DNA from: Molossus alvarezi
Lineage: Eukaryota; Chordata; Mammalia; Chiroptera; Molossidae
DNA length: 64,000 nt
Assembly: GCA_037176705.1 (NCBI GenBank)
Contig: CM073907.1
Span: 12,121,001 to 12,185,000 of the forward strand
Direction of reading: 5' to 3'
The notes below the pieces were generated by a model. It saw only the letters and a list, made by a program, of their open reading frames with translations, was not told where the DNA came from and searched no databases. A program made the translations under genes and the position numbers. This document shows positions 63,962-64,000 of the stretch, piece by piece. Each line of letters starts with the position of its first letter. Positions within the stretch are counted from its first letter, which is position 1.

Positions 63962-64000
63962 AAAATGGAAAAATTATTCACAGGGTTTGATGCATTTCTG

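Larger units (their letters stand above)
63030..64000 (-). other. Intron upstream of exon A (partial)
   Basis: This is the 3' part of the intron entering exon A. It holds two VES SINEs (63150-63331 and 63751-63961) and about 400 nt of unremarkable sequence between them. No earlier PCSK6 exon (prodomain) is visible here. Confidence 0.85.

Overview
The window is a piece of a mammalian nuclear genome, and the repeats point to a bat. About 42 copies of a tRNA-derived SINE are scattered over both strands. Each has a box-B-like GGTTC(G/A)A(T/A)TCC core, a CT-rich tract and an A-rich tail, and many are flanked by clear 13-17 bp target-site duplications. This is the VES family known from bats, probably Yangochiroptera. 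The genus cannot be read from the sequence. Older mammalian repeats (LINE-1, MIR, MLT1/MST LTRs, possibly L2) fill in the background.

Only one protein-coding gene is supported: PCSK6 (PACE4, a furin-like proprotein convertase), on the minus strand and running through the whole window. Fourteen consecutive internal exons lie between 63029 and 6. All have AG/GT boundaries, and their phases join into one open frame of 1,778 nt (592 codons plus 2 nt). The frame runs from the end of the prodomain (RVKR auto-processing site), through the subtilisin-like catalytic domain with all four key residues (Asp, His, oxyanion Asn, Ser) and the P/Homo-B domain, into the acidic linker and the first cysteine-rich repeats. 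Counting from the first residue seen as 1, the catalytic residues are D71, H112, N213 and S286. A constant offset of 134 converts these to the human numbers I remember (205, 246, 347, 420), so there are no indels over that stretch. The signal peptide and most of the prodomain lie beyond 64000. Most of the Cys-rich and PLAC regions lie before position 1. One exon is a 39-nt in-frame microexon (3097-3135) that an ORF search cannot find.

Layout from right to left, in transcript order: prodomain end and catalytic exons A-D (63029-57628); a 22-kb intron whose middle (about 42.3-54.7 kb) is AT-rich and built of broken LINE-1 with nested VES copies; catalytic exons E-G (35408-27607); the catalytic/P-domain junction and P-domain exons H-L (24727-3290); the microexon M (3135-3097); and the first Cys-rich exon N (108-6).

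The non-coding parts worth a second look are these: a 93-bp inverted repeat at 17674-17976; a perfect glucocorticoid/androgen-receptor palindrome inside a 16-bp hairpin at 23949-23984; a 69-bp/7-bp hierarchical minisatellite close to the acceptor of exon D; an 18-bp minisatellite at 38788-38931; duplicated splice donors after the microexon; a CAGCAG acceptor at exon H; a CpG-rich block near 30.0-30.3 kb; and an AT-rich repeat-poor block at 26.7-27.36 kb. I found no second gene, RNA gene, CRISPR array or operon-like system.
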